A stretch of 64,000 nt of DNA from Brachybacterium massiliense (GTDB lineage Bacteria > Actinomycetota > Actinomycetes > Actinomycetales > Dermabacteraceae): positions 558,001-622,000 of the forward strand of contig NZ_FXXB01000007.1 of assembly GCF_900184245.1 (NCBI RefSeq), given 5' to 3'. Below the pieces are notes generated by a model. The model searched no databases. It was not told where the DNA came from and saw only the letters and a program-made list of their open reading frames with translations. Numbering within the stretch: the stretch's first letter is position 1; each line of letters begins with the position of its first letter. A program made the position numbers and the translations under genes. Positions 24,725-33,850 of the stretch are shown piece by piece.

Positions 24725-26134
24725 ATGAATACGACGTCACCGCCCGCTGCACTCACCGACGTGCACCGTCCCAGGTTCCATCTGACTGCCGAGGACACCT
24801 GGATGAACGACCCCAACGGCCTCATCCGGCACAACGGCATGTGGCATGCGTTCTTCCAGAACAATCCGCACGGCAGCACCTGGGGCAACATGTCCTGGGG
24901 CCATGCGGTCTCGGAGGACCTGGCGAACTGGTCCAACCTGCCCGTCGCCCTGCCCTTCTCCGAGACGGAGCTGATCTTCTCCGGAAGTATCGTCCACGAC
25001 GCCGAGAACACCTCCGGCCTCGGCACGCCAGGCGCAGACGGACCGCTCGTCGCGTTCTACACGAGCGCCTTCACGCAGTCCCACCCCACCACGCCCGGCA
25101 TCCAGGCCCAGTCGATCGCCTTCTCCCAGGACGGCGGCGCGACCTGGACCTTCTATGCGGACAATCCCGTTCTCACTCGTGATTCCGAGAACTTCCGTGA
25201 CCCGAAGGTGTTCTTCCACCGCGAGAGCGGCCGCTGGATCATGGTCACCGTCGAGGCCCTCGACCACAGCGTCCATTTCCATGCCTCTGATGATCTGCTG
25301 GCGTGGGAGCCCGCCTCCGTGTTCACCCATCCGGGCCTGGACGGCGGCATCTGGGAGTGCCCCGATCTGCTGCGCGTGCCGAGCCCTGACGGCGGGGAGG
25401 ACTCGTGGGTCCTCGTGATCAGCACCAATCCCGGCGGCCCGGCCGGCGGCTCCGGCACCTACAGTCTGATCGGACACTTCGACGGTCGCCGCTTCACGAC
25501 CGAGGCACCGCCGCAGCCGCTGGACCTCGGGCCGGACTGCTATGCGGCGGTCTCCTTCTCCGGTGTCCAGGGGGATCCGGTGCTGCTGGGCTGGATGAAC
25601 AACTGGGCCTACGCGGAGCAGACCCCGACGGCTCCGTGGCGCTCCTCGATGACTCTCCCCCGCACGCTCCACCTCGAGCGGGCGGCCGACGGCACGCTCC
25701 AGGTGATCCAGCACCTGGTGATCCCCGAGGAGATCCGGACTCTCGATCTCGAGGTGCAGGCCTCCTCCGCGGTGCTGGCAGAGCTTGATGCGGAGGAGCC
25801 GTTCAGGCTGCGCGGCGAGCTGCCCACCGCCTCCGCGCACCGGCTGGTGCTGCGTTTCGGCGACGGCGGGCGGGATCGCGATCTGGTGCTCGCCATCGAC
25901 TCCGAGGGGCACGTCTCCTTGGATCGCAGCAGCGCGCATGAGGAGCCGTTCGCCCCCGAGCACACGCACTCCCAGCCATACGCCTCGGCACGGGCCGAGG
26001 GAGCGGTCGCCTTCGATCTCGTCGTCGACCGCTCGTGCGTGGACCTCGAGCTGGACGGTGGCCGCGCCCTGATCTCCCAGCAGATCTTCCCAGGTGCTCG
26101 CACGGTCACCGTCCTCACCGAACCCGCGGCATGA
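24725..26134 (+). CDS. Glycoside hydrolase family 32, levanase/beta-fructosidase type
   Basis: A 469-residue enzyme. The GH32 signatures are complete: WMNDPNG with the nucleophile Asp (about residue 28), FRDPKV, and WECPDL with the acid/base Glu. A C-terminal beta-sandwich follows. There is no signal peptide, so the enzyme is cytoplasmic and should hydrolyse imported beta-fructosides (sucrose, kestose, levan or inulin oligomers). Confidence 0.9.
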   Translation: MNTTSPPAALTDVHRPRFHLTAEDTWMNDPNGLIRHNGMWHAFFQNNPHGSTWGNMSWGHAVSEDLANWSNLPVALPFSETELIFSGSIVHDAENTSGLGTPGADGPLVAFYTSAFTQSHPTTPGIQAQSIAFSQDGGATWTFYADNPVLTRDSENFRDPKVFFHRESGRWIMVTVEALDHSVHFHASDDLLAWEPASVFTHPGLDGGIWECPDLLRVPSPDGGEDSWVLVISTNPGGPAGGSGTYSLIGHFDGRRFTTEAPPQPLDLGPDCYAAVSFSGVQGDPVLLGWMNNWAYAEQTPTAPWRSSMTLPRTLHLERAADGTLQVIQHLVIPEEIRTLDLEVQASSAVLAELDAEEPFRLRGELPTASAHRLVLRFGDGGRDRDLVLAIDSEGHVSLDRSSAHEEPFAPEHTHSQPYASARAEGAVAFDLVVDRSCVDLELDGGRALISQQIFPGARTVTVLTEPAA

Positions 26135-27051
26135 GAGAGCCCACCGCTCTGGTCATCGGGGAGGCTCTGACCGACATCGTCCACGAAGCGGACGGCACGG
26201 TGCTGTCTCGGCCCGGGGGCAGTCCCGCCAACGTCGCCGTGGGTCTCGCGCGGCTCGGCGTCCCCACCGCGCTGCTCACCCGCCTGGGCGCCGACGTGAA
26301 CGGCGGCGCTCTGCGCGAGCACCTCGAGCAGTCGGGGGTGAGGCTGCGCGAGGCCGGCACTGAGCCCCCGGAGAGGGCGCCGACCGCCGAGGCACGGATC
26401 GGCCCGGACGGTGCGGCGACCTACCGCTTCGACATCGACTGGAACCCCGGGCAGATACGGCTCGACCCCGTACGCGTGGTCCACACCGGTTCCCTGGCCA
26501 CGGCGATCGAGCCCGGCGCAGCGGCCGTGGAAGCGGCACTCGCCGCCGCCAACCCGGGCACGCTGATCTCCTTCGACCCGAACGTGCGGCCATCGCTCGG
26601 CCTGCCGGTGGAGGACATCCGCGGCAGGGTCGAGCGGATCGCGGGCCTGGCGCATGTGATGAAGATGAGCGATGAGGACCTCGAATGGCTGTACCCCGCG
26701 GAATCGGTGGGCGATGTCGCGGCCCGGATGCACGAGGCCGGGGAGGCGCTGTTCCTCGTGACCCGCGGCGCCCGGGGCTGCGCGCTCAGCACTCCCCGCT
26801 GGACCTCCGAGATTCCGGCGCTGCCGGTCACCGTCGCCGACACCATCGGGGCGGGCGACGCGTTCATGTCGGGCCTGCTGTTCGCGATCCTCACCGCCGG
26901 CGGTGATCAGGCGCTCCGCGACGGCAACGTCCGCCAGGACGCTGCTGAAGCGTGGGCGACGACCGCGCTGCGCAGCGCCGCGATCACGGTGGGCAGGCGT
27001 GGGGCGCAGCCGCCGTTCCTCGCGGATCTGGCAGAGGACGCTTTCCGTTGA
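26131..27051 (+). CDS. Fructokinase (PfkB family)
   Basis: A 306-residue sugar kinase overlapping the GH32 stop by four bases. PfkB signatures are GGSPANVAVGLARLG and DTIGAGDAFMSGLL, the second with the catalytic Asp. As last gene of the operon it would phosphorylate fructose released by GH32. The exact sugar is inferred from context. Confidence 0.87.
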   Translation: MREPTALVIGEALTDIVHEADGTVLSRPGGSPANVAVGLARLGVPTALLTRLGADVNGGALREHLEQSGVRLREAGTEPPERAPTAEARIGPDGAATYRFDIDWNPGQIRLDPVRVVHTGSLATAIEPGAAAVEAALAAANPGTLISFDPNVRPSLGLPVEDIRGRVERIAGLAHVMKMSDEDLEWLYPAESVGDVAARMHEAGEALFLVTRGARGCALSTPRWTSEIPALPVTVADTIGAGDAFMSGLLFAILTAGGDQALRDGNVRQDAAEAWATTALRSAAITVGRRGAQPPFLADLAEDAFR

Positions 27052-27169
27052 GGGGCTCGGGCAGGGCCGACCACCCCCGGCTGCGGCTGTACTGACGGCC
27101 GACGGGCAGCTGACACCCACCGATGCCAGTAAGAGACTGCAAATCAGTCATTGACTGACTTGGAGCTGT

Positions 27170-27696
27170 TATGCAGCACTCCGCCCCGAGGCCACGTCAG
27201 ACGATACGGTCCGGGGGCCGATGGCCCACTTGAACTTGGTGGTGATCCATCCGTTCGCCGATGGGAACGGGCGCACGTCACGTTCGTGCTGGCCGCCCAC
27301 TACCGGCAGGCACGGACGGTCCAAGGGAGGCTGTGGAGCGCAGATCGCGTCGCCGAGCAGGTCGACGACATCATCGAGGCCGGACTCGCGCCGGAGCGTT
27401 CCGCACCCGCGCTCGATCTGGCGTCCTCCGGCTGGGCATTGCGGAACGCCACCTACCGCGAGCTCACGAATGTCACCGCGACGACCGCTTCCCGTGACCT
27501 CGCCGCCCTTCTCAGTGCCGGGATCCTGCAACGCCACGGAGCCAAGAGGAGTGACTGGTACAGCCCGGCGGAGACCTATCGTGCCTGGCTGACGGATCTG
27601 CGCGAGCAGACGAAAGAGTCGTTCGACGCTGGGGCAGCTCCCTACCGTCTGTCCGCACGCGGTGAGGAGATCCCCATCGCCTCCACGGGGGTCTGA
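27170..27696 (+). pseudogene. Broken Fic-family gene
   Basis: Around 27221-27275 one frame reads MAHLNLVVIHPFADGNGRTSR, which contains the Fic AMP-transfer motif (catalytic His in HPFxDGNGR). Directly after it, the adjacent frame continues as VTFVLAAHYRQARTV and then a winged-helix C-terminus (TATTASRDLAALLSAGILQRHG), as in the ends of full Fic proteins. The N-terminus and the central part between these two pieces are missing, with a frame change at the junction. The product cannot be functional. Confidence 0.75.
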
Positions 27697-27729
27697 TGGT
27701 CACGTGCCGGAGCCGGACTGCAACCAGCG

Positions 27730-29403
27730 TTACCCCGGCAGTCCAGCCTTGGTGAACTCGTCCTGCAGCGCGGGGCGCCGACAGTTCCGGGCGCGGAGGT
27801 CGAGGAGCTGCTCGGTCAGCGCTTCGGCGTCGGCGCCGCTGACGTAGCCCATCGCCTCTTTGAGGAACCGTGCCGCCTCCGCGTAGGCGCCACGCTGCCC
27901 GACGCTGACGGCAGCCCGCGCGAGCTCGTGCAGCACCCCTGCCGCCTCGGCGCCGTGGATCGGTGCGCGCCAGCGGGCGAGGGCGAGCCATGCGGAGTCC
28001 CGCGCCCCGTGCTCGGTCGCCGTCTCCCAGGCGCGGGGCATGTCCTCGTCCCAGATCAGCACGTCCACGAACGACGACCACGCGCCGTGCTCGGCCGCCT
28101 GCTCCTGCAGGATGGCCAGCGCCTGCTCTCGCCGCTGAGGGAAGGCAGGGCCGCTGCTGAGCTTGAGGGACTGGAAGGTGCGCAGGAAAGGGTGCTCGAC
28201 GAAGTTCGTCCACGACAACTCGGTGGCCTCGTCGTATCGGCCCGCTCGGGCGAAGGCCTCGGCGGCGACGGCTCGGAATCGGGCGCTGTCGCCGAAGCGC
28301 TCGCGCAGCGCCTGTGCTTCAAGCGCCGCGTCCTCGATGCGCTGTGCATCCAGGAGCACGTTCACCAGTGCGGCGGCGTCACCATCGGTGTCGAGTTCTG
28401 ACTTCTTCAGCGCGACCAGGCCGTCGGTGCCCCCGATCGCCTCCGCGATCCGTTCGCGCTGCCCAGCGACCTGATATCGGTGCGCACGGTCCTCGTCGCC
28501 GAGAGTGCGCCAGCGCTCCTCCACCGCGTCGCGGAGCTCCTCGAGCCCTTCGGCGCCGAGCAGGTCACGGTACTGCTCGGCGGCATCGCTGAACACCTCG
28601 AGATCACTGGTGAGCGCGCGCCGCGCGAGGTCCCTCGCGAGCTCTCGCGGGTCCCCCGGAACGGCCTGGGAGGCGCGCAGGTGGATCTCTTCAGCCCGGG
28701 AGCAGACGACCGACAGCCCGCCGTCGGAGTCATCCACACCGCACAGGAGTCCTTCGAAGCCGTCGAGGGCGAGCAGCGCCAGCCGTGCCGCGGCCCGCGG
28801 AGCGCCGAGCTCGAGCAGCTCCTCGATGCTGTCGAGTGCGTCCCCGATGCCGGTGAAGAAGTCATGCGCCTCGTAGTAGGAGACGTATCCGCCGGTCTCG
28901 AGGGAGGCGAGCAGCTGACCGCGCACCGCGTCCTCGTCGATGCTGTCCTCGGGGTCGGCTCCGGCGGCGATGAGCAGCTGCGGATGCAGGGAGGGATCAT
29001 CCTGTGCGAGGGCGAGCAGCTGTTCCGCGAGCCATTCACGGTCCTGGGCGAGCAGGAACTCCCGCAGATCGGGCACCTGCGGTGCCGGCCCCGCGGCAGG
29101 CTCGGCGACCGACGGGTCGGAGTCCTCGAGCCAGAGCAGCGCAGCGGCCACGATGTGCTTGCAGATCGGCTGGTCCTCCGCGAACGGGCAGGTGCACGAC
29201 CCGGTGAGGCCCCCGGTGGCAACGGAGAGCCGCACCGTGTACTCGTGGTTGCCCATCACCATCGCGACGGCGCTGCGCGACCCCGCCGCGACCAGGACGG
29301 CTCGCCCCTGCCCCGCGTACTGGAGGCCACGCCGGAACAGGACGTCCCCAGCGCGAAGGCGGAGGGTGTCCTCGGAGAACGGCAGCGGTGGCATGGGGTC
29401 CAT
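27730..29403 (-). CDS. SWIM zinc-finger protein
   Basis: A 557-residue protein. The SWIM motif is at residues about 70-87 (CTCPF ... CKHIVAA; CxCxnCxH). The remainder is a long alpha-helical repeat region rich in Ala and Leu, with TPR-like character. Such actinobacterial proteins have no settled function; SWIM fingers bind DNA or protein. An ATG at 29394 is an alternative start. Confidence 0.8.
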   Translation of the reverse strand: MDPMPPLPFSEDTLRLRAGDVLFRRGLQYAGQGRAVLVAAGSRSAVAMVMGNHEYTVRLSVATGGLTGSCTCPFAEDQPICKHIVAAALLWLEDSDPSVAEPAAGPAPQVPDLREFLLAQDREWLAEQLLALAQDDPSLHPQLLIAAGADPEDSIDEDAVRGQLLASLETGGYVSYYEAHDFFTGIGDALDSIEELLELGAPRAAARLALLALDGFEGLLCGVDDSDGGLSVVCSRAEEIHLRASQAVPGDPRELARDLARRALTSDLEVFSDAAEQYRDLLGAEGLEELRDAVEERWRTLGDEDRAHRYQVAGQRERIAEAIGGTDGLVALKKSELDTDGDAAALVNVLLDAQRIEDAALEAQALRERFGDSARFRAVAAEAFARAGRYDEATELSWTNFVEHPFLRTFQSLKLSSGPAFPQRREQALAILQEQAAEHGAWSSFVDVLIWDEDMPRAWETATEHGARDSAWLALARWRAPIHGAEAAGVLHELARAAVSVGQRGAYAEAARFLKEAMGYVSGADAEALTEQLLDLRARNCRRPALQDEFTKAGLPG

Positions 29404-29454
29404 TGTGGACCCGCCGCGAAGCAGAGATCAGCTCAGGGCCTGCCCGCGAGTGGA

Positions 29455-30870
29455 TCACTCACGAAGCGACCACCTGGCGCGCGGGTCCTTGTCCGAGCGC
29501 CCGTCCCAGGTGACGAGCCCGAGCGCCTCCATCTCGTTCAGCACGCGCCTCACCCAGGGCCTGGAGCGCCCGGTCTCCTCGACGATGTCGCCCGTGCCGA
29601 GGGGACGGCTGAGGCCCCGAAGCACCGCGAGGACTTCATCCGCCCCATGAGGGAGCGCATCCTGCTGTTCAAGGCTGAGCCGACTGCTGGCCGAGAGCGT
29701 GAGCCGCACGCTGCCACTGGTCTGGTGGTATTGAGGGTCTGCGAGCCCGAGCAGGCGCATCTCCTCGAAGATCCGTCGGATGCCTTCACCGCGCTCCAGG
29801 GTGATACCGAGGTCGGAGCAGACCCGGGCGATGCGCGGGTTGCGGGCGTAGCGCGCGATATCGAGAGGGCGGGTGGGATCAGCGAGGCCGGGGAAACGGC
29901 CGGGGCTCTCGATCTCTATGCGAGAGGGGTAGATGCTCACGCGGATGTGGTCGCCGGCCATCGAATAGCTGCGGTGGACCACCGCGTTGACGAGCCCTTC
30001 CAGCCAGGCGTCGGCGGGGACGATCGGCTGGTCGGTGAAACGCCGGTTCGAGCCGAGTGCGCGCCGGTGAGGGATCCACGCCTCGATGCATTTCGCTGCC
30101 TCATCGATGACCTGCGGAATCGGCCCTTCCAAGCGGGCGTCCTTCCCGGATTCCAGGGACTGTCTGCTTCCGGTGCCCGGGGAGTTCTCGCTGTATCGCA
30201 TGACGCGCACGTGCGCCTGGGGCAGCCAGTCCTGCGGATGCTTGCCGAGAAGAAGGATCGCGGCGTGTGTGAGGCTCCCTTCCCGGCGGAGCAGGCTGCG
30301 TGCGCGGAGGGCGGTCGCGTCGTCGACGCTGGCTCCGATGGCGCTGCGATAGCGCTGGAGCTCACGGCCGTCGAGGTCGGCACACGTCGCATCGGGCACC
30401 GGTTCGCTCTCGAACTGGGCGCTGCCTCGGTCGTAGTCGAGCTCCCGACGCTGCCCATAGGTGAGCTTCTTCGACTCGTCACCGACGCGCAGATACACAT
30501 CACCACCGGTGGATTCGTGCACGTGCTCACTGGGAGGGACGTCGATCAGGATCAGCGACCGCCCTCCCCCGAGCTCGAGCCTGCGCACGTGACTTCGCAC
30601 CGGTGGAACCGTGAAGTCGATCCCGGCTTGGCGGATCGCGTTCTCTTTGTCCGCATCGAGCAGCTCACCGTCATAGGAACCCTCGCGCAATCCGATGGCA
30701 AGCGTGCCGCCTTCGGCATTGGCGAAGGCGATCAGCGGCCTGGCCAGATCCTTCACCGCCACACGCGCGGACTTGCGGTCGAACCATTGATCCTCCGGAG
30801 CGTCGAGGAGTCGCTGGAGGCGATCATTCGGTGGTGTCTGGTCGAGGTCATGCAGGATCACGGTCGACAT
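29455..30870 (-). CDS. AlbA_2 (Schlafen-like) domain protein with C-terminal winged helix
   Basis: A 471-residue protein of the COG2865 type. Residues about 15-140 form the AlbA_2 domain (DRKSARVAVKDLARPLIAFANAEGGTL, then DVYLRVGDESKKLTYGQ). The middle has a GHKL-like ATP-binding helicase-associated region (LEGLVNAVVHRSY; IEIESPGRFPG), and a winged helix ends the protein (TGDIVEETGRSRPWVRRVLNEME). These proteins are usually called transcriptional regulators or ATP-binding proteins; some are in defence loci. A large palindrome touches the start codon. Confidence 0.8.
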   Translation of the reverse strand: MSTVILHDLDQTPPNDRLQRLLDAPEDQWFDRKSARVAVKDLARPLIAFANAEGGTLAIGLREGSYDGELLDADKENAIRQAGIDFTVPPVRSHVRRLELGGGRSLILIDVPPSEHVHESTGGDVYLRVGDESKKLTYGQRRELDYDRGSAQFESEPVPDATCADLDGRELQRYRSAIGASVDDATALRARSLLRREGSLTHAAILLLGKHPQDWLPQAHVRVMRYSENSPGTGSRQSLESGKDARLEGPIPQVIDEAAKCIEAWIPHRRALGSNRRFTDQPIVPADAWLEGLVNAVVHRSYSMAGDHIRVSIYPSRIEIESPGRFPGLADPTRPLDIARYARNPRIARVCSDLGITLERGEGIRRIFEEMRLLGLADPQYHQTSGSVRLTLSASSRLSLEQQDALPHGADEVLAVLRGLSRPLGTGDIVEETGRSRPWVRRVLNEMEALGLVTWDGRSDKDPRARWSLRE

Positions 30871-30901
30871 GAACCTACTCTAAACGATTTAGAGTAGGTT
30901 C
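30871..30901. promoter_or_regulatory. 31-bp palindrome abutting the start of the AlbA_2 gene, with a possible leaderless promoter
   Basis: Perfect 14-bp arms (GAACCTACTCTAAA and TTTAGAGTAGGTTC) around CGA. The palindrome ends at the base before the ATG. On the minus strand TAGAGT fits a -10 box and stands 6 nt before the ATG, so transcription would begin at or near the start codon. An operator covering this site would allow tight repression, perhaps by the gene's own winged helix. Confidence 0.7.
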
Positions 30902-30988
30902 GAGCTGGCCTGAACTCGAAGTGCCCAGACAACGGGTCACGCGGCGAACTCATCCTGGAGCACGGGCACCGACTGACCCGGCAGCGAC

Positions 30989-32035
30989 CTAGCGAAGGCC
31001 ACTCGCCGACGCAGGCGGGGCCGTCGTCTCGCGCGTGACGAGCGTGGTGGCGAGTTGCACGTGGTGGGAGACCGGCTCGATGCCGTCGCCGATGCCCAAA
31101 AGGGTCGACATGCCCAGCCGCGCGATCTCCGGCAGCGGGGTGTTCACGGTGGTCAGCTCGATCGGCCCGGGCACCGCGGCGTAGGTGTCGTCGTAGCCGA
31201 CCACGCTCACGTCCCCGGGCACGGACAGCCCGTGGTGGGTCAGTTCGCGCACCACGAGCAGGGCACCGGGGTCGGTCACACAGAAGAAGGCGGTGGGCGG
31301 TGCGGGCAGCTCGAGCATCGTCAGCGCCGCCTCGCCCGACCCCTCGATGCCGGTCTCGGCCACGAGCGCGGGATCCTCGGGGATGCCGGCAGCCTCCAGC
31401 GCCGCGCGATATCCGCTGCGGCGCTCGCGGAAACCGGCATGGCTCGCGATCCCGCCGACGAAGCCGATGCGCCGGTGCCCCAGCTCGATCAGGTGCTCGG
31501 TGGCCTGCATGCCGCCAGACCAGGCATTCGAGCCGACGCTCGGCACGCTCGCGGGGAGCGCATTGGTGGGGTCGATCGCCACGACAGGGAAGCGCAGATC
31601 GGCGCAGACGGCGACGGCACGGGACGGGAGGCGGGCGGTCACCACTAGCATGCCCGCATGCCCCCGCCGGTGCAGCTCCCGGATCCTCTCCTCGGTGATC
31701 TCCCGGCCGTAGCTGCTGGCCAGGGGGTTGATCACCTCGAGCACGAGCTCCACATCGCCGGCGGCCGCCTCGGCGACGAGGCCGTCGAGGATGCGCAGGT
31801 AGTACAGATTCGCAAGGGTCTCCAGGACCACCACCACGGAGCGTCGGCCGCTGCTCGCACCGGGAATGGTGGTGCGTTCGTAGCCGACCTCCTCGAGCGC
31901 CGCCCGGACCCGGGCGCGCAGGGCAGTGGAGACCCCGGGGCGGTCGTTGAGGACCTTGGAGACGGTGGCCTTGGAGATGCCGAGCGAGGCGGCGACGGAG
32001 TCGAGGGTGGGTCGATCCTGCGGTCGTCCGGTCAT
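30989..32035 (-). CDS. LacI-family regulator of the GH43-MFS-GH2 operon
   Basis: A 348-residue regulator with HTH TLDSVAASLGISKATVSKVL and an effector domain (FCVTDPGALLVVRELTHHG; VSVVGYDDTYAA). The start ATG at 32033-32035 has GAGGAGG upstream; longer in-frame extensions run through the operator region and are rejected. It is transcribed divergently from the GH43 operon with two matching operators in between. Confidence 0.87.
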   Translation of the reverse strand: MTGRPQDRPTLDSVAASLGISKATVSKVLNDRPGVSTALRARVRAALEEVGYERTTIPGASSGRRSVVVVLETLANLYYLRILDGLVAEAAAGDVELVLEVINPLASSYGREITEERIRELHRRGHAGMLVVTARLPSRAVAVCADLRFPVVAIDPTNALPASVPSVGSNAWSGGMQATEHLIELGHRRIGFVGGIASHAGFRERRSGYRAALEAAGIPEDPALVAETGIEGSGEAALTMLELPAPPTAFFCVTDPGALLVVRELTHHGLSVPGDVSVVGYDDTYAAVPGPIELTTVNTPLPEIARLGMSTLLGIGDGIEPVSHHVQLATTLVTRETTAPPASASGLR

Positions 32036-32077
32036 GCGCTCCTCCTCGGCTGGTCCGAGAAGGATCCTACCGGCGAG

Positions 32078-32088
32078 GAAACTGTTTC
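32078..32088. promoter_or_regulatory. LacI-type operator 1
   Basis: GAAACTGTTTC, an 11-bp palindrome around a central T, in the divergent region 43 bp upstream of the regulator start. The same half-sites recur at 32167-32177. Confidence 0.7.
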
Positions 32089-32114
32089 GCAGCGCTCCGT
32101 GGCGTGACTCACGC

Positions 32115-32143
32115 TTGACCTCCACTCGGCCTGGACTTACGGT
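32115..32143 (+). promoter_or_regulatory. Predicted promoter of the GH43 operon
   Basis: TTGACC, a 17-bp spacer, TACGGT. It lies between the two operators; operator 2 would be just downstream of the transcription start. Confidence 0.55.
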
Positions 32144-32166
32144 CACTGCATCGTAGGAAACACTAC

Positions 32167-32177
32167 GAAACAGTTTC
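32167..32177. promoter_or_regulatory. LacI-type operator 2
   Basis: GAAACAGTTTC, with the same arms as operator 1 and 18 bp before the GH43 start codon. The pair spaced by 89 bp could support looping. Confidence 0.7.
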
Positions 32178-32195
32178 TTCTGCAAAGGGGCATCG

Positions 32196-33779
32196 ATGAC
32201 TGACACCACGGCACGCCCGCACCCGGCCGGCACGTACGGCGGAGTGGGCGCCCCGTTCCCCAATCCGGTGCTGCCGGGCTTCAACCCGGATCCCAGCGTG
32301 GTGCGCGTGGACGGCGCCTACTACATCGTCACCTCCACCTTCGAGTACCTGCCGGGCCTGCCGGTGTACCGCAGCGAGGATTTCGTGACCTGGGAGCAGA
32401 TCGGCAACGTCGCCACGAGGCCCGAGCAGCTGGAGATCGCCGAGGTGCCCACCAACATGGGCGTGTGGGCACCTACGCTGCGCCATCACGACGGCGTGTT
32501 CCACGTGATCGTCGGGGTGCCCGGCGGCCGCGGCTGCCTCGTCTTCACTGCGACCGATCCCGCAGGTCCCTGGAGCGACGGGATTGTGCTCGAGGGCCTG
32601 AACGGCATCGACCCCGATCTCGCCTGGGACGAGGACGGCACCGCCTACGTGACCTTCTCCGGCCTGATCCTCTCGGGCCCGGAGACGGGCAAGCACCTCG
32701 GCATCCAGCAGGTCCGTGTCGACCTCTCCACCGGCGCTCTGCTCGAGGAGCCGCGCTCGCTGTGGTCCGGCTCGGGCTTCATGTTCCCCGAGGCGCCGCA
32801 CCTGTACCGGCGCGGCGAGCACTGGTACCTGGTGATCGCCGAGGGCGGCACCGAGCGCGGTCACGGGGTCTCGATCGCCCGGTCCGACTCCCCCGTCGGC
32901 CCCTTCGAAGCCGGCCCCGCCAACCCGATCCTCACCGCCCGCAGCACCACCCGGCCGGTGCAGAACACCGGTCACGGCGATCTCGTGGAGGGCCCCGACG
33001 GCTCGACCCTGCTGGTCATGCTCGGCGTGCGCCCCCTCGGCGGCACCCGCGCCTTCTCCCCTCTGGGCCGCGAGACCTTCGTGACCCGCATCGAGTGGGT
33101 CGATGGCTGGCCGGTGGCCGAGCCCGTCGCGCTCGCTCCGCGCCCCGACCCCAGCGAGCACGTCCGCTTCGACGCGTCGCTCGACAACCGCTGGATCGGC
33201 GTGCGGCGCCTGCCGCAGGAGATCGCAACCCCGGACACCGCCGCCGGGACGCTGAGCCTCACCGGCGACGGCAGCACCCTCTCGGATCTGCGGCCCGTCT
33301 TCCTCGGCCGCCGCCAGCTCGCGGTCGAGACCGCGGCGAGCACCACCCTCGACGTCTCCGCCGGCACGGGCGGCCTCGCCGTCCGCTTCGACGAGGACCA
33401 TCACTACTCGATCCGGGCCCGCCGTGAGGGCGACCGCGTGCAGGTGACCGCCGAGGCGGTGGTGCCCGGGATCCGCCAGGAGTGGACCGGCAGCCTTCCC
33501 GCCGGTCCCGTGACCGTGCATCTGGACTCCTCCCGGCCGCGCAGCGCGACCTTCGGCACCCTCGCAATGACCAGCGACGTCATCGCGTTGTGGGCCGAGG
33601 CCGGCGGTGAGGAGCTGCGCCTGGCCGAGGTCGATGCCCGCTACCTGAGCGCCGAGACCGCCGCGTCCTTCACGGGGCGAGTGCTGGGGCTGTTCGCCAC
33701 CGAGGGCACCGCGGTCTTCCACGGCTATGACGCCGTCGGCACCGAGCAACCCGTCACTCCCTTCGGCTCTACCGACTGA
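32196..33779 (+). CDS. Glycoside hydrolase family 43 (beta-xylosidase/arabinofuranosidase)
   Basis: A 527-residue cytoplasmic enzyme. The five-bladed propeller of GH43 is recognisable: the base Asp in PGFNPDPSVV, the pKa-modulating Asp in GIDPDLAWDEDG, and the acid Glu in FPEAPHLYRR. A C-terminal beta-sandwich follows (DHHYSIRA). No signal peptide, so it acts on imported xylo- or arabino-oligosaccharides. AAAGGGG precedes the ATG. First gene of the operon with MFS and GH2. Confidence 0.88.
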   Translation: MTDTTARPHPAGTYGGVGAPFPNPVLPGFNPDPSVVRVDGAYYIVTSTFEYLPGLPVYRSEDFVTWEQIGNVATRPEQLEIAEVPTNMGVWAPTLRHHDGVFHVIVGVPGGRGCLVFTATDPAGPWSDGIVLEGLNGIDPDLAWDEDGTAYVTFSGLILSGPETGKHLGIQQVRVDLSTGALLEEPRSLWSGSGFMFPEAPHLYRRGEHWYLVIAEGGTERGHGVSIARSDSPVGPFEAGPANPILTARSTTRPVQNTGHGDLVEGPDGSTLLVMLGVRPLGGTRAFSPLGRETFVTRIEWVDGWPVAEPVALAPRPDPSEHVRFDASLDNRWIGVRRLPQEIATPDTAAGTLSLTGDGSTLSDLRPVFLGRRQLAVETAASTTLDVSAGTGGLAVRFDEDHHYSIRARREGDRVQVTAEAVVPGIRQEWTGSLPAGPVTVHLDSSRPRSATFGTLAMTSDVIALWAEAGGEELRLAEVDARYLSAETAASFTGRVLGLFATEGTAVFHGYDAVGTEQPVTPFGSTD

Positions 33780-33850
33780 GCGCCTCCCCCACCGCACCGA
33801 CTCCCGGGCGCTCCCCTCCTGTTCAATGACGACACCCCTCAAGGGACACC

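Noticed and set aside
28480..30897. Long plus-strand frame across the SWIM and AlbA_2 genes
   Set aside because: Antisense to two recognised proteins and running through their intergenic gap and palindrome; composition is that of a shadow frame.
30871..30901. Palindrome read as a terminator
   Set aside because: It touches a start codon and lies upstream of the gene; the next gene to the right, the LacI regulator, is on the same strand and ends 87 bp away, so a terminator role is possible but operator placement is more telling.
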